A stretch of 64,000 bases of DNA from assembly GCA_020635015.1 (NCBI GenBank), contig JACKAP010000004.1, positions 239,785 to 303,784 on the forward strand, read 5' to 3'. This document shows, one piece after another, positions 9,695 to 20,000 of the stretch (its first letter is position 1; every line of letters starts with the position of its first letter). The notes under the pieces are model-generated. The model was given only the letters and a program-made list of their open reading frames with translations. It was not told the origin of the DNA and did no database searches. This stretch comes from Calditrichia bacterium. GTDB lineage: Bacteria > Calditrichota > Calditrichia > RBG-13-44-9 > J075. The position numbers and the translations under genes were made by a program.

Positions 9695-9731
9695 ATAATC
9701 GTTTGATGTTTAAGTTATTCCTTATTTGATC

Positions 9732-9995
9732 CTAAACATGTACCAAAATCACCACCACCGTCGCGGCGAAGATCGCCATCACCCAATACGCGGTTTTCGC
9801 CATCCGGGTTTCTTGATGGCGGTTCAGCACATATTCATGGAGGGTCATCAACAGCGGAGGGATTGCCAGGTAGGCGACCCGGATGGGCTCGGGCAGGATG
9901 CGCTTGGATACATAGGCCAGCACCACGATGCTCAGCCCGGTGGCCAGGGCGACGTGGATGCGGGGGGAGTGGAGGAGTTGTTTGAGTTTGGACAT
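9732..9995 (-). CDS. Small membrane protein of unknown function
   Basis: An 87-residue predicted protein with three hydrophobic segments (~14-30, ~38-52, ~68-86) and a central TLHEYVLNRHQ stretch. No Shine-Dalgarno sequence is visible; the region before the ATG is A/T-rich. I do not recognise a family. The membrane pattern and sensible composition favour a real gene, but the size leaves room for doubt. The ~190 bp between it and the DnaJ gene show no structure. Confidence 0.5.
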   Translation of the reverse strand: MSKLKQLLHSPRIHVALATGLSIVVLAYVSKRILPEPIRVAYLAIPPLLMTLHEYVLNRHQETRMAKTAYWVMAIFAATVVVILVHV

Positions 9996-10186
9996 TCAAA
10001 TATATTTTGTCGCATGAAATATGTTTTTATTGCATGGTGGTTCTTCAGAAAATATGATTCTGGGGCTAACAAAGTCAACACTATAATATCCTTTTTTATA
10101 CCGGGCATAAAACCAACCGGAAATAGACGGGGGGGATGAACCGGGAAAAGCGCTATGAGGGGGGAAAGCAGATGTCTTGGGGGACT

Positions 10187-11098
10187 TTATCTTTCCTGTA
10201 ACTCTTTTAACTTCCGAAACAACGCCTCCTCCTCCGCACTCAACCGCTTCGGCAACTGCACATTCACCTTCACGTACAAATCCCCATGCCGCTGCGGATG
10301 GCCGTACACCGGCATTCCCTGCCCCTTCAGCTTGAGCTGCTTGCCGTTTTCGCAGCCTTTAGGGATGTCGATCATGATGGTGCCCTGGAGGGTGTGTACT
10401 TCCGCCTTGCCTCCCAGCACCGCGGTGTAGAGGTCGACCGGCAGATCGAGGTAGAGATCATCGCCCCGGCGCTCGAAGCGGGGATGGGCGGCGATCCGCA
10501 CGGTGATGACCAGGTCGCCGGCCGGGCCGCCGTTCATGCTGGGCGAGCCCTTGCCGCTCATCTTGAGCTTCTGCCCGTCGCGGATGCCCGGGCGCAGGTT
10601 CAGCTTGAGGGTCTGGCCGCTGAGGGAGATCTGCCGGCTGGTGCCGTGGTAGGCTTCGTCGAGGGAGATGTTGGCTTCCGCAGTGAGGTCGTGTCCCCGG
10701 GAATGGGCCGCCCGCCTACGCCCTCCGCCGCCGAAGGGCTGGCCGAAGAGCATTTCGAAAAAGTCACCCGAGCCACCCAGAAGATCCTCGAAGTTGAAAG
10801 TCTGTCCACCCCCGCTCCGGCCGCCGGCATATTTCGACCAGTCGAAGCCCCCCTGGCCGCCGCCTTGCTTGTAATGCTTCCAGTCGTTGCCAAATTGATC
10901 GTAGAGCTTACGTTTCTCAGGATCGGTGAGCACCTCCTTGGCCTCGTTGATCTCCTTCAGTTTCTCTTCGGCGGAACGGTCACCGGGATTCTTGTCGGGA
11001 TGATAAGCCTTGGCCAGCCGGTGATACGCCTTCTTGATTTCCTCTAATGTGGCGTTTTTACCAACCCCGAGAATTTTGTAGTAGTCTTTATAATTCAT
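10187..11098 (-). CDS. DnaJ-family co-chaperone without zinc finger (CbpA-like)
   Basis: J-domain protein of 303 residues. The J domain occupies ~3-70 (DYYKILGV, HPDKNPGD with the HPD triad, KLYDQFG). A Gly/Phe-rich linker (~80-125) follows, then two C-terminal substrate-binding beta domains. The four CxxCxGxG zinc repeats of true DnaJ are absent, so it is CbpA/DnaJ type II and should stimulate an Hsp70 partner not encoded here. I place the start at ATG 11098. A GTG 30 bases upstream is open but lies inside the intergenic repeat word ATCCGTGGAC and would add a repeat-derived decapeptide. Confidence 0.93.
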   Translation of the reverse strand: MNYKDYYKILGVGKNATLEEIKKAYHRLAKAYHPDKNPGDRSAEEKLKEINEAKEVLTDPEKRKLYDQFGNDWKHYKQGGGQGGFDWSKYAGGRSGGGQTFNFEDLLGGSGDFFEMLFGQPFGGGGRRRAAHSRGHDLTAEANISLDEAYHGTSRQISLSGQTLKLNLRPGIRDGQKLKMSGKGSPSMNGGPAGDLVITVRIAAHPRFERRGDDLYLDLPVDLYTAVLGGKAEVHTLQGTIMIDIPKGCENGKQLKLKGQGMPVYGHPQRHGDLYVKVNVQLPKRLSAEEEALFRKLKELQER

Positions 11099-11122
11099 AG
11101 GCGCGTATCCATTCTTTTTTTT

Positions 11123-11290
11123 GTCCACGGATTACACGGATTTTCACTGAACAACCCGTCCACGGATTACACGGATTTTCACTGATTCTTTACTGAATTT
11201 TCAAAGCAGTTTTTTTTCAGTTAACATAACTCGTATCGTTAATCCGTGTTAATCCGTGTAATCCGTGGACAAAGTCGTTAATCCGTGGAC
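11123..11290. repeat. Inverted repeat, AATCCGTGTAATCCGTGGAC family
   Basis: Left arms GTCCACGGATTACACGGATT at 11123-11142 and again at 11158-11177; right arm, the exact complement, at 11251-11270, with a partial copy at 11281-11290. It fills the gap between the DnaJ and zinc peptidase genes. Other members: 53534-53746, and single words at 12340-12361, 27078-27093 and 36103-36117. Confidence 0.9.
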
Positions 11291-11301
11291 TATCGTTTTT
11301 A

Positions 11302-11988
11302 TTACTCCGACGCATTGCGCAGGATCAACAGCCGCACCAGCTCCAGCACCGCCACCGCAGCGGCGGCGACGTAGGTGAGGGCGGCGGCGTTAAGCACTTT
11401 TTTCGCCAGACTCACTTCACTGCGCGGCACCAGGCCGATGTCATTGATCTGGCGCAGCGCCCGGGAACTGGCGTTGAATTCCACCGGGAGGGTGACCATC
11501 TGAAAAAGCACCGCCCCGGCGAAGAAGAGAATGCCGATGTCGATCAGCGATTTGAAGCTGAAGATCATCCCCGCCAGCAGCAGGGGAAAGGCCAGGGTGG
11601 AGCCGAGGTTCGCCACCGGCAGGATGGCATGACGCCAACTCAGCGGGGCATAGCCGGTGTTGTGCTGGATGGCATGTCCTACTTCGTGAGCGGCTATGCT
11701 CATTGCCGCGATGGAGCGGCCGTGATAATTCTCGCTGGAGAGCCGCACCTTTCTGGCCGCCGGATCATAATGGTCGGATAGCGTGCCGGGCACTTCCTCG
11801 ATATCAACATCATAAATGCCGTTGCGGCGCAGGATCTCCGCTGCAGTCTGCGCCCCGCTGATCCCGGCGCTGTTGCCGATCTCACTGAACTTGCGATAGG
11901 CGCTTTTCACCTTATGTTGGGCATACAGACTCAACAAAATTGCCGGTATCAGCAATAACATCGTCGAATCAAAAAAGAAGAAAGGCAT
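11302..11988 (-). CDS. Membrane zinc metallopeptidase (YugP-like)
   Basis: A 228-residue protein of the neutral zinc metallopeptidase family PF04298 (Bacillus YugP type). It has an N-terminal membrane helix, the HEVGHAIQH zinc-binding motif (~residues 108-116) and hydrophobic segments in the second half. Length and architecture match the family; substrates are not well established. GGAGG lies eight bases before the ATG. Upstream, 11989-12414 is an A/T-rich stretch with no convincing gene. Confidence 0.92.
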   Translation of the reverse strand: MPFFFFDSTMLLLIPAILLSLYAQHKVKSAYRKFSEIGNSAGISGAQTAAEILRRNGIYDVDIEEVPGTLSDHYDPAARKVRLSSENYHGRSIAAMSIAAHEVGHAIQHNTGYAPLSWRHAILPVANLGSTLAFPLLLAGMIFSFKSLIDIGILFFAGAVLFQMVTLPVEFNASSRALRQINDIGLVPRSEVSLAKKVLNAAALTYVAAAAVAVLELVRLLILRNASE

Positions 11989-12414
11989 GTATGGAACCTC
12001 CGGATATTTTTTTGCACGGTTTGCTTATTTGTTGTTGAGTTAACGGGTTGAAACCTTGATACTACGATTCTTCAATTCAGTTTCCCATCAACTCATCCCT
12101 CCATTCATTGCTGCTTTTTTTCTGACAGCATATCATTATTATTTATATACAACTCGAATGCCAAAGTTTAATCTTGCTGTTTTTTATGTGTTTAGCTTGT
12201 TTCTTTGTGGCGCCGTTCCGACAGGAGATTGTCAAAAGTACCTCGATCCGCATATATTATTGTCATATCGTGCCGAAATCTGCCAAAATGATCGATCAGC
12301 GCGTAAATATTTTTTAATCGAATGCAACATTTCCGTGTCAATCCGTGTCAATCCGTGGACAGGTCGTTCGTTTTAGAGTGTGAGAACCGCTAAACCAATT
12401 CTGAGGGGCTGTCG
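11989..12414. other. Gene-free A/T-rich spacer
   Basis: This 426-bp spacer is more A/T-rich than its surroundings. It holds a 106-codon open frame (12056-12376, plus) that resembles no protein I know and ends inside a CCGTGTCAATCCGTGGAC repeat word (about 12332-12361). I see no RNA gene or hairpin in it. It precedes the collapsed ABC permease, so it may include old regulatory sequence of that gene. Confidence 0.5.
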
Positions 12415-12726
12415 ATGTTCCAGAATTATCTGAAGATCACTTTCCGCAATATGCTGAAGCACAAGGGGTATTCGCTGATCAACATCGCCGGGCTGCTCTC
12501 CCGGGAATTCCTCAAGTGGGTGCTCCTGGCCAACCTGATCGCCTGGCCGGTGGCCTGGTATATGATGCGGGGTTGGCTGGAGAATTTTGCCTACCGCACC
12601 GAACTGGGTTGGCTGCCGTTTGTGCTGGCCGGGGCGGCGGCGCTGCTGATCGCGTTGCTGACGGTGAGTTACCAGGCCGTGAAGGCGGGGCTGGTGGATC
12701 CGGTGAAGGCGTTGCGGTATGAGTAG
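12415..12726 (+). pseudogene. ABC transporter permease (FtsX/MacB type) with ~700 internal residues deleted
   Basis: The first 27 codons (MFQNYLKITFRNMLKHKGYS and the following INIAGL) are the standard N-terminus of MacB-type ABC permeases of this phylum. From codon ~28 the frame reads as the C-terminal end of the same family (REFLKWVLLANLIAWPVAWY, then ...YQAVKAGLVDPVKALRYE). Intact members have ~800 residues, so the middle has been lost by an in-frame deletion, with the junction near 12495. The ribosome-binding site (GAGGGG, six bases before ATG) survives. Most likely a deletion remnant; expression as a two-helix miniprotein cannot be excluded. Confidence 0.85.
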
Positions 12727-12860
12727 TTGTTAGTAATCAGTGGTCAGTTGTCAGTGAATTGAAGTGGAGCCTTTCGCAAAAATTTCCTGCACTTGGTGCA
12801 AGGATTTTTTGCACTGCCTTAATAGCCGCGATTAATGACTCTCCGGCGATTCTCTCTCTC

Positions 12861-12895
12861 AACAGGTGCAAAATTATTTTGCACCTGTTTTTTTT
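12861..12895 (+). terminator. Rho-independent terminator
   Basis: Perfect 13-bp stem (12861-12873 with 12877-12889), loop TTA, followed by a run of eight T (12888-12895). It ends transcription coming from the permease remnant and isolates the fibre/RHS genes downstream. It is the clearest intrinsic terminator in the window. Confidence 0.85.
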
Positions 12896-12935
12896 GACCC
12901 CTCCTTAAGCTCATAAAAAACAATGTTTAAAAATC

Positions 12936-12950
12936 TGGCATCGATTCTGC
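12936..12950 (+). promoter_or_regulatory. Possible sigma-54 (-24/-12) promoter
   Basis: TGGCATCGATTCTGC resembles the consensus TGGCAC-N5-TTGC, with GG and GC at the exact required spacing. It would place transcription start near 12962, about 50 bases before the fibre gene at 13014 and just downstream of a strong terminator. Two positions differ from consensus, so this is a suggestion only. Confidence 0.3.
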
Positions 12951-13013
12951 CCTTTCCATTGGCACAGTTTGTTTGGTGTTAATGCTTCATCATGTAAACA
13001 AGGGGGAATAGTT

Positions 13014-13775
13014 ATGTCATTATCTCAGTTTAAACGGGGGAAGAGCGGATGTATCACCACGCTCGCCTCCTCAACAATTCGTCGGGCGGTGATCCGCTCG
13101 ATTTGTGTCAAGATGGTGCTCAGCTTGTGCCTGTTCGGGCAAAGCAAGCCGGGGTGGGTCGCCGGGAGCGGCAGCCTCTATACCTCGCCGGCCGGCACCC
13201 GCATCGGGATCGGCACCTCCAATCCTCAAACCAGTCTTCATATTCAGAGCATGAGCGGAATGAAGATATTTTCCGCCGATGAGTCCGCCGGCAAGATCGA
13301 GCTCGCCAGCGAATTGGGGGGATGGAATCTGCTGGGGGGAAATCATTTCATCATCCAGGATAAGAACACCCTGAGCAATGTGGTGCATATTCAGGATGAA
13401 GCACCGAGTTATACCTTGTACATCACTTCGGAGGGCAATGTCGGTATCGGCACCCCCAATCCCCAGGCGAAGCTGGCGGTCAACGGTGCGGCCCGCATGC
13501 GGGAAGTGGTGGTCACCCTCGACGGCTGGCCGGATGAGGTGTTTGAAGCGGATTACCTCCTGCGACCGCTGTCCGAAGTAGCCGGATTTATCGACGCCCA
13601 TGGCCATCTGCCGGATATTCCGCCGGCTGCCGAGGTTGCGGCGAACGGCGTGGCGGTGGGAGATATGCAGGCGCGCCTGCTACGGAAAATCGAAGAACTA
13701 ACCCTTTATCTGATTGAACTCCAGGGAGAAAACCGCCTCTTGCTGCAGCGGATCGAAACCCTGGAGCGGCGGTAG
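13014..13775 (+). CDS. Secreted fibre-like protein with S74-type C-terminal region
   Basis: About 253 residues. ATG 13014 is chosen because AGGGGGAA stands seven bases upstream; a TTG at 12969 is open but has no such site. A hydrophobic export segment lies at ~28-45. Then come two GIGT-(S/P)NPQ-LxI/LAV motifs (RIGIGTSNPQTSLHI, NVGIGTPNPQAKLAV), as in phage-tail-like and Bacteroidetes fibre proteins. The C-terminus has the WPDEVFEADYLLRPLSEV and HGHLPDIPPAAEV segments followed by a coiled coil (~220-253), typical of proteins related to the S74 intramolecular-chaperone region. It immediately precedes the RHS gene and may be exported or assembled with it. Confidence 0.8.
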   Translation: MSLSQFKRGKSGCITTLASSTIRRAVIRSICVKMVLSLCLFGQSKPGWVAGSGSLYTSPAGTRIGIGTSNPQTSLHIQSMSGMKIFSADESAGKIELASELGGWNLLGGNHFIIQDKNTLSNVVHIQDEAPSYTLYITSEGNVGIGTPNPQAKLAVNGAARMREVVVTLDGWPDEVFEADYLLRPLSEVAGFIDAHGHLPDIPPAAEVAANGVAVGDMQARLLRKIEELTLYLIELQGENRLLLQRIETLERR

Positions 13776-13838
13776 CAGCATCGCTGAATCCGTTCAGTGC
13801 ACGGTAAACTAAATTCTTGCAGTTAAAAGAAATTAGCG

Positions 13839-13977
13839 ATTGGTTGTTGGGTATTGGTTCTTGGCATGAGCGATTGGCTGTTGTGATTTGTTGTTGGCGA
13901 TTGGCGATTGGTCATTGGTGATTGATTATTGAGAATCTGACCCAACATCCAACATCCAGTATCCAGTATCCAACACC
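13839..13977. repeat. Intergenic word repeats (GATTGG/TTGTTGG and CAACATCCAGTATC)
   Basis: A degenerate run of GATTGG, TTGTTGG and CATTGG words is followed by CCAACATCCAACATCCAGTA-like words. These are the vocabulary of the arrays at 4271-4444 and 63102-63228. It separates the fibre gene from the RHS gene; no terminator or promoter could be picked out in it. Confidence 0.7.
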
Positions 13978-14002
13978 TTAAGCCTTAATTTTGGAGCGAC
14001 CC

Positions 14003-17000
14003 ATGAAACCAAATCTGTTTCACCACCTCATCACCTGGATCATCTGTGCAATCTTTGCAGCCGGTCCCGTGCTGCTTGCCCAGGATGATCCGGTCTTCAA
14101 CCAATACAATATGCAGCCGGAGGTGTGGCATTTTTCCGGCTATCCCCGGGGGCAGGTCGATCATAAGGGCGACCTCAACCTCTCCCTGCCGGTGATGACG
14201 GTGCCGGGCCGCGGCGGGTTGTCGTTTGAAATCGCTTTCAACTATCATGCCCCGATCCAGAAGAACCAGCAGGCTGGATGGATCGGGCTGGGCTGGAGTT
14301 TTGATCCCGGCAGCATCACCCGCGATCCCCAGGCCGGCATCCGGGCGGACGGGCAGTGGGTGCAGGCGACCCACGTCGATTTTGCCGAGTTGGTCAGCGA
14401 GCAGCCGGACATGTATTACCTGACCATACCCGGAAAGGGCACCCTGCCTTTTTCTCGCTCCAACAATCCGCTGTTCAATGAGCTGTTCTTAGGGGGTATG
14501 AATCCGGAACAGATTCCCTATGAGCCGCTGAACCAGAGCCTTTTCTATACCCACTACTGGAAGCCCTGGAAAATCGACGCCTTTATCGAGCACGGCAGTG
14601 AGTTCGAGATCGACGGCCTGCATGCCCACGATCATCATAGCGTCAACAGCAATCCCAACGTCAGCGAGATCACCCGCTTCCAGGTGATCACCGAAGACGG
14701 TATGCGCTATGTGTTTGAGATGCCCTCCTTTGCCTGGTACCGAACCGCGTTTTACGGCGGCAACAGCGTCGATCAGTATATCAGCGTATGGCGGCTGACG
14801 GCGATCCTTTCTCCGGAATGCCCGCCGGAAGTGACGGTTCCCGATGACAACACCCCGGGCAACTGGATCAAATTTATATACCGCTTTGATGAGGCTCAGA
14901 CATATAAAACTGTGGCGCTGGAGGGGCGGCTGTTGCAGAATACTTATCTCTGGCAGATTGAGACCCCGACCCACTATGCCCGCTTTACGACCGGGGTTCG
15001 CGATGATGTCGGGATGGTGGCCGGCGAAATCGGCGCCCATCGCAAGTTAAATCGCATCGAGCTTTTCCGCAAAGGGGGCAGCGGGCCGCTGCAGACGGTG
15101 CAACTGCAGCACAGCCAGCGCCTGTGTACCCTGGCCGATCTCAGCAAGGGTAAAACCACCCTGGAGGAAATCGCTTTTCTGGGCCGCGAGGGAGTCGCCG
15201 AGCCGGGATACCGCTTCGAATATGTCGGCTTGAACCCGCGCTGGAGCGACATCACCCAATTTGATTTCTTTGACGATCATTTTGGCTATTACACCACTGG
15301 CGGCGCCACCAACAATTTTGACGCCGATACCCTGGACGGTCAGGCCTGGAGCTTGAAAACCGTTCACTTCCCCGGGGGCGGCAGCGAAAGCTACGAATAT
15401 GAGAACGATGAGATCCTCCACGGTATCCCGAACCGTCATGAGGTTGCCCTGGCATTCAAGTATTTCAATCCCTATTCATTACCGGTCAAGCCCGGGGGCG
15501 GGCCGGGCGGGAAAGTCGGGGAGGCAACACCCGAATTTGAAACCCGCTATTATCCCCTGTCCGGCAGCATCGGGGGGCAGCCGCCCGGCACCCGCTTCCG
15601 CCAGGGGGGCAGCCGGGTGCGCCGCATCGACCGCAAGGATGCCAACGGGAATGTCTACAGCGATCACTATGACTACGGCATCGGATATCCCACCGGTGTG
15701 CCCGGATATTTTTTTGCCAGCTACCTGGATTGGGCCTATTATACTCCCGGCAATCGGGGCAAGGTGGCAGTCATCTACGACCGGGTGCGGAAAGTCTCCG
15801 GCGAAATCTCCGAAGAGACGTTTTTCTCGGTTCCGACTGTCTTTTTTAAACCGGATGATCCGGGAGAAATTGATTCGCTGGCGCAGATTGCCATATGCTA
15901 CGTGGCCCAGGCACTCCACGGTAACACCCTGGTGATGGGCAATGAAGACGTGCTGTGGGGACATGCCTACCGGACGGTCAGTCACCGCGATCCCGGGCAT
16001 CATATCCAGACCGAAAAGCAGTTCCGCGCCTCGCTTCAGGACCTGTCAAGCGCTTATGAAGTGCCGGTGGGCGACTACGGGATCCGGGTCAGATGGCTGA
16101 ACCTGTTTACCGATACCCTGAAGGTTACCGAAAATGAACTGACGGTTACCACCCTGAATGAATATCGCAACGGTCCCCGGCTGCTGTCACGCTCGACCCT
16201 CCTGGGCAGCAAAGGGGAACGGCGGGTGCAGGACAATCTTTACGCGCATCAGATTGGCGAATACGGAGGCAGCGCTGCCACTCCGGGAAATTACAGCACC
16301 ACGCTGATGCGCGCTGCCAACCTGCTCGACCGCGTGGCGCTGGAACAGCGTTATATCGAATATCCCAATGGTGAGAAACAATATCATCATGCAGCCGTGA
16401 CGGCCTGGAGGGCCTTCCCGGCGGGAGAAGCACAGCAATGGCAGCCCCACCGTCTATTCCGCTGGCTTCGTGAATCCCCGCACCCGGAGCCGCCGAATTT
16501 TACGGCCTGGCATTACAGCAGCGTTCCCGGGGCGGAATGGCAGTTGCAGAAAAGGATTTCCGGATATGACGATTTCGGTCAGCCGCTGGCTATCCAGGAT
16601 GGGAATGGCAACATCACCGAACTGTTTTACGGCGACAACCAAAACAATTTCAGTAATACCGCCGCCGGCTGGTCCCATGCCTACCTGAGCGGGGTGCGGA
16701 AAGCGCATCTTTTCCGGACTTTTGATTATGACGAGTTTAGCGGTTTGCCGGCTTCGCTGGAAGATGTCAACGGCCAGACCGCTGCCTACTATTACGACTT
16801 TGCCGGTCGACTGGCCGGCATCATGAACGCTGATGGAGTGGTGACCCACGGCTATACCTATTTCATCTCCGGCGATTCAACCGGTGCGGAAAAGAATTAT
16901 ATCGAAACGCTTGCCTTTCCCAATGGAAATTATCTTAAAAACAGCAGTTTTGAACTTAACTCGCCCGAAACCGGCCTGGCTTATTGGCAAGGGAGCGGCA

Positions 17001-20000
17001 CCGGCCAGCAGACCGATCCTCTCGGGGCGGTGTTGGGAAAGGCCTATGGAAGAGTACCCGGGGGGAAAAACCTGCTCTACCCGGAATGGCTCAGCCTGCC
17101 GAAAGGGAGATCGTTCATCATCTCCCTGTGGGTTAAGTCCGGCAGCAGTTCGACTGCGAAACTCAAAATCCGGCTCTCCGGTGGTGGTCCGGCCGTCGCC
17201 GGTATCGCCAGCAGTCCGGGGAGCAGCTTTGGTAATAATAGCAGCGCGTTTTATCTCAACCGTAGCAGCATCACTGGTCAGTGGGAGCGGGTCTGGGTGG
17301 CATTCCGAACCCTGGAAGACTGCACCGTGCAGCTGCGTATATCATGTACCAGTGGGCTTCTTCACAGCGATGATGTGGTTTTTGCGCCGCTGGAAACGCC
17401 CGTCGAAGGGAACCGTTTCCCGGTCGGGGTAGAGCCGCGGGTCAAGATCGATTATTATGACGGTCTGGGACAGCAGGTTCAGACCGTATCTGCTGCCGGG
17501 CCCTATCTTGATGCAGCTCAGATCATCACCTCCAGGGATAATGACCGGTTTGGGCGGGTGGTCCGGGAATGGAAGCCGTTCCCTTCACAAAAAGCCGATG
17601 CCCGTAGCGCACTGGGCAGTTACGAGCCGCTTGCCACCGCTTCGGGAAGCCCTCGCAGCGCTTTTAATTTTTATAACGGGGAAACGGCTCCGGATGGAGG
17701 CGATTATCCCTTCACGCGCTATGTGTACGGGCTTCGGGCCGCTTACCGCCCCTTTACCTTTTTCCCCGGTCCGCTCTACCACCTGCCGGAAAATATCGAC
17801 CCGTTCAGCTATCCCTATCTTTATGCCACCAACCTCAGCCGGGCGCGCACCAGCTTGATGGAGAGCAACCGGGAAAACGACCTTGCCGGATATGCCGCCC
17901 GGACGCTGCGCAAGCAGGTTGATGTAGACGAGCACCAAAATTACCGCATTACCCTGATTGACAAAGCCGGCCATAAGATTCACGAGCGGGCCTATCACAA
18001 GGGCGCTGGGCCGGTATGGATGCGCGCACAGGTGCTGGCGGACGAACTGCTGGTGCCGGCCGACAGCCAGGCTTTCAGCTTTCAGGCAATCGTTTCCCAA
18101 TCGATTGAGGTGCACTGGCTGGCCACTTTTTCCAATCAATCCGGGCTGGCGCGTTTAAAGTTTGGCACCTCCCCGGGAGGCTCCGAACTGGCCAACCTAT
18201 CCGCTATCGCGGCGCGAGATACCACGGTAAGCATCTTTATCGAAGCTGGAGAAACGTACTATTTGGAAATCTCAGCAGCGGGGCTCGGGCCGGCGGATGG
18301 TCCGAAATCCCGGGCCGGCGGCCGGAAGGACGGGCTGCAGAAAGGAATGGTCGACAGCTCGGCCGGTATTGGGAGCGGCGGGGTTCTGGAAACCGACCGC
18401 TATGTCTCATCCTGGGTCGATTTTTACTATGACGACTATGCGATCGAATATTACACCCCGGCGGCGGAAACCCATTATCAATACGATGGAAACGGCAGCC
18501 TGATCGGGGTGCTGCCTCCCAATTACTTTGCAACGCCGGCGAATTCTGACTCCGGCGACTGGGCGATCCGCTATGAATACAATACCCTGGGACTGAGAAC
18601 CGGCAAGCACAGTCCTGATGCCGGTAGGATGCGTTATCGCTACGACCGGAACGGCAATACCCGCTTTGTCGAGGATGCCAATTTGGCGGCAGCCGGAAAG
18701 GTGCAGTTTACCAGCTACGACTTCGCCAACCGGGTGCTGCGTAAGGGCGTGCTTGGGGTCGATTTCGATCCATTGGAGGGAGATCAGAATTATGCTTTCG
18801 AAGCTGATTCGACCCAATGCTGGACCCTGGTAAACGGCTATGATTCTCTTCCTGCCCCGGATGCTTACCCCTGGAATTCCATTCCTGCGCTGGCGTTGTA
18901 CCGTGATTCGCTGTCAAATCTGGGGGGACGGCTTTCTGCGGAAGCTTACAAAATTGCCGCGGGTGAACCGGTTTATGTGCTGGTATTGCAAGGTCAGACC
19001 GTGACGGGCGTGCAACAGTTCAGCGCGGCCGATTCGCTGATCGCCGGTCCGGCCTTCACAGTGACGGCAGAAGGGAGCTTAACCCTGGAAGCGGGCCGGG
19101 AAATTATCCTCAAACCCGGTTTCCACGTCCGGCCGGGCGGCGCATTCCATGCATCGGTCTGGCCCATGCTGCGTACAGATCCGCCCCGCCGGGTTGCCTG
19201 GCAACTCACCCTCTACAGTTATGACCGCAACGGCAAGATAGACCGGAAGTATCAGTTTACTCCGGAATTACCCCTGCTGGAACGAGCGTGTCATTATAAT
19301 GCCGCCGGGGAAGTTGTGGAAACGCGGGACCGGCTGGGGGGGCGGACGCTATCCCACTATTATAATTACACTGCTTTCGGTCAATTGGCTGGTGCTGTAA
19401 TTACCGAAGGCGGGCCGCGTCCGCTGTGGAATGATATCGACTACCGTTATAACGATGCCGGTTTGCTGGATACGTTGTTGCTGACAGAGAACGCCGGCGC
19501 CGATGTGGTCGCGGTCATTCCCTACCGTTATCATATCCGCGACTGGGTGACGCAGATCGGCGATCCGGAATCTGAGAATGCGCCATTTAGCGCAGGATAT
19601 GAATACCTTCCCGATGGCATGATCAGCACGGCCGGATTTTATCATCCTGGCGCGGTTAGCCCGGCACCTTACCGCTACGAGTATCAATATGACGGGTTGG
19701 GCCGCCTGACCGGGGCCGATTACTTCCGCGCTTCCGGCGGTGGTTGGGAAAATGTGCCTGCCTATGATGTCGATGCGCTGAGCTACGATGCCAACGGTAA
19801 TTTACTCCGCTTGCGCCGCAAAAAGGAAAACGGTGCCGCTGTGGATGATCTACACTATGATTATCAACGAAACAACCGGCTGCAGTCGCTGAACGACGCG
19901 GTACCGCTGACGGCTGAGTTGTGGGATGCGGAAAACAGTCAATTTTTATATGATCCGAATGGTAATCTGGCGGCGATCGCCGATTCGATCCTACAGATCG

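Noticed and set aside
12056..12376. 106-codon open frame in the A/T-rich spacer before the permease remnant
   Set aside because: Composition and sequence resemble no protein, it has no ribosome-binding site, and it ends inside an intergenic repeat word.
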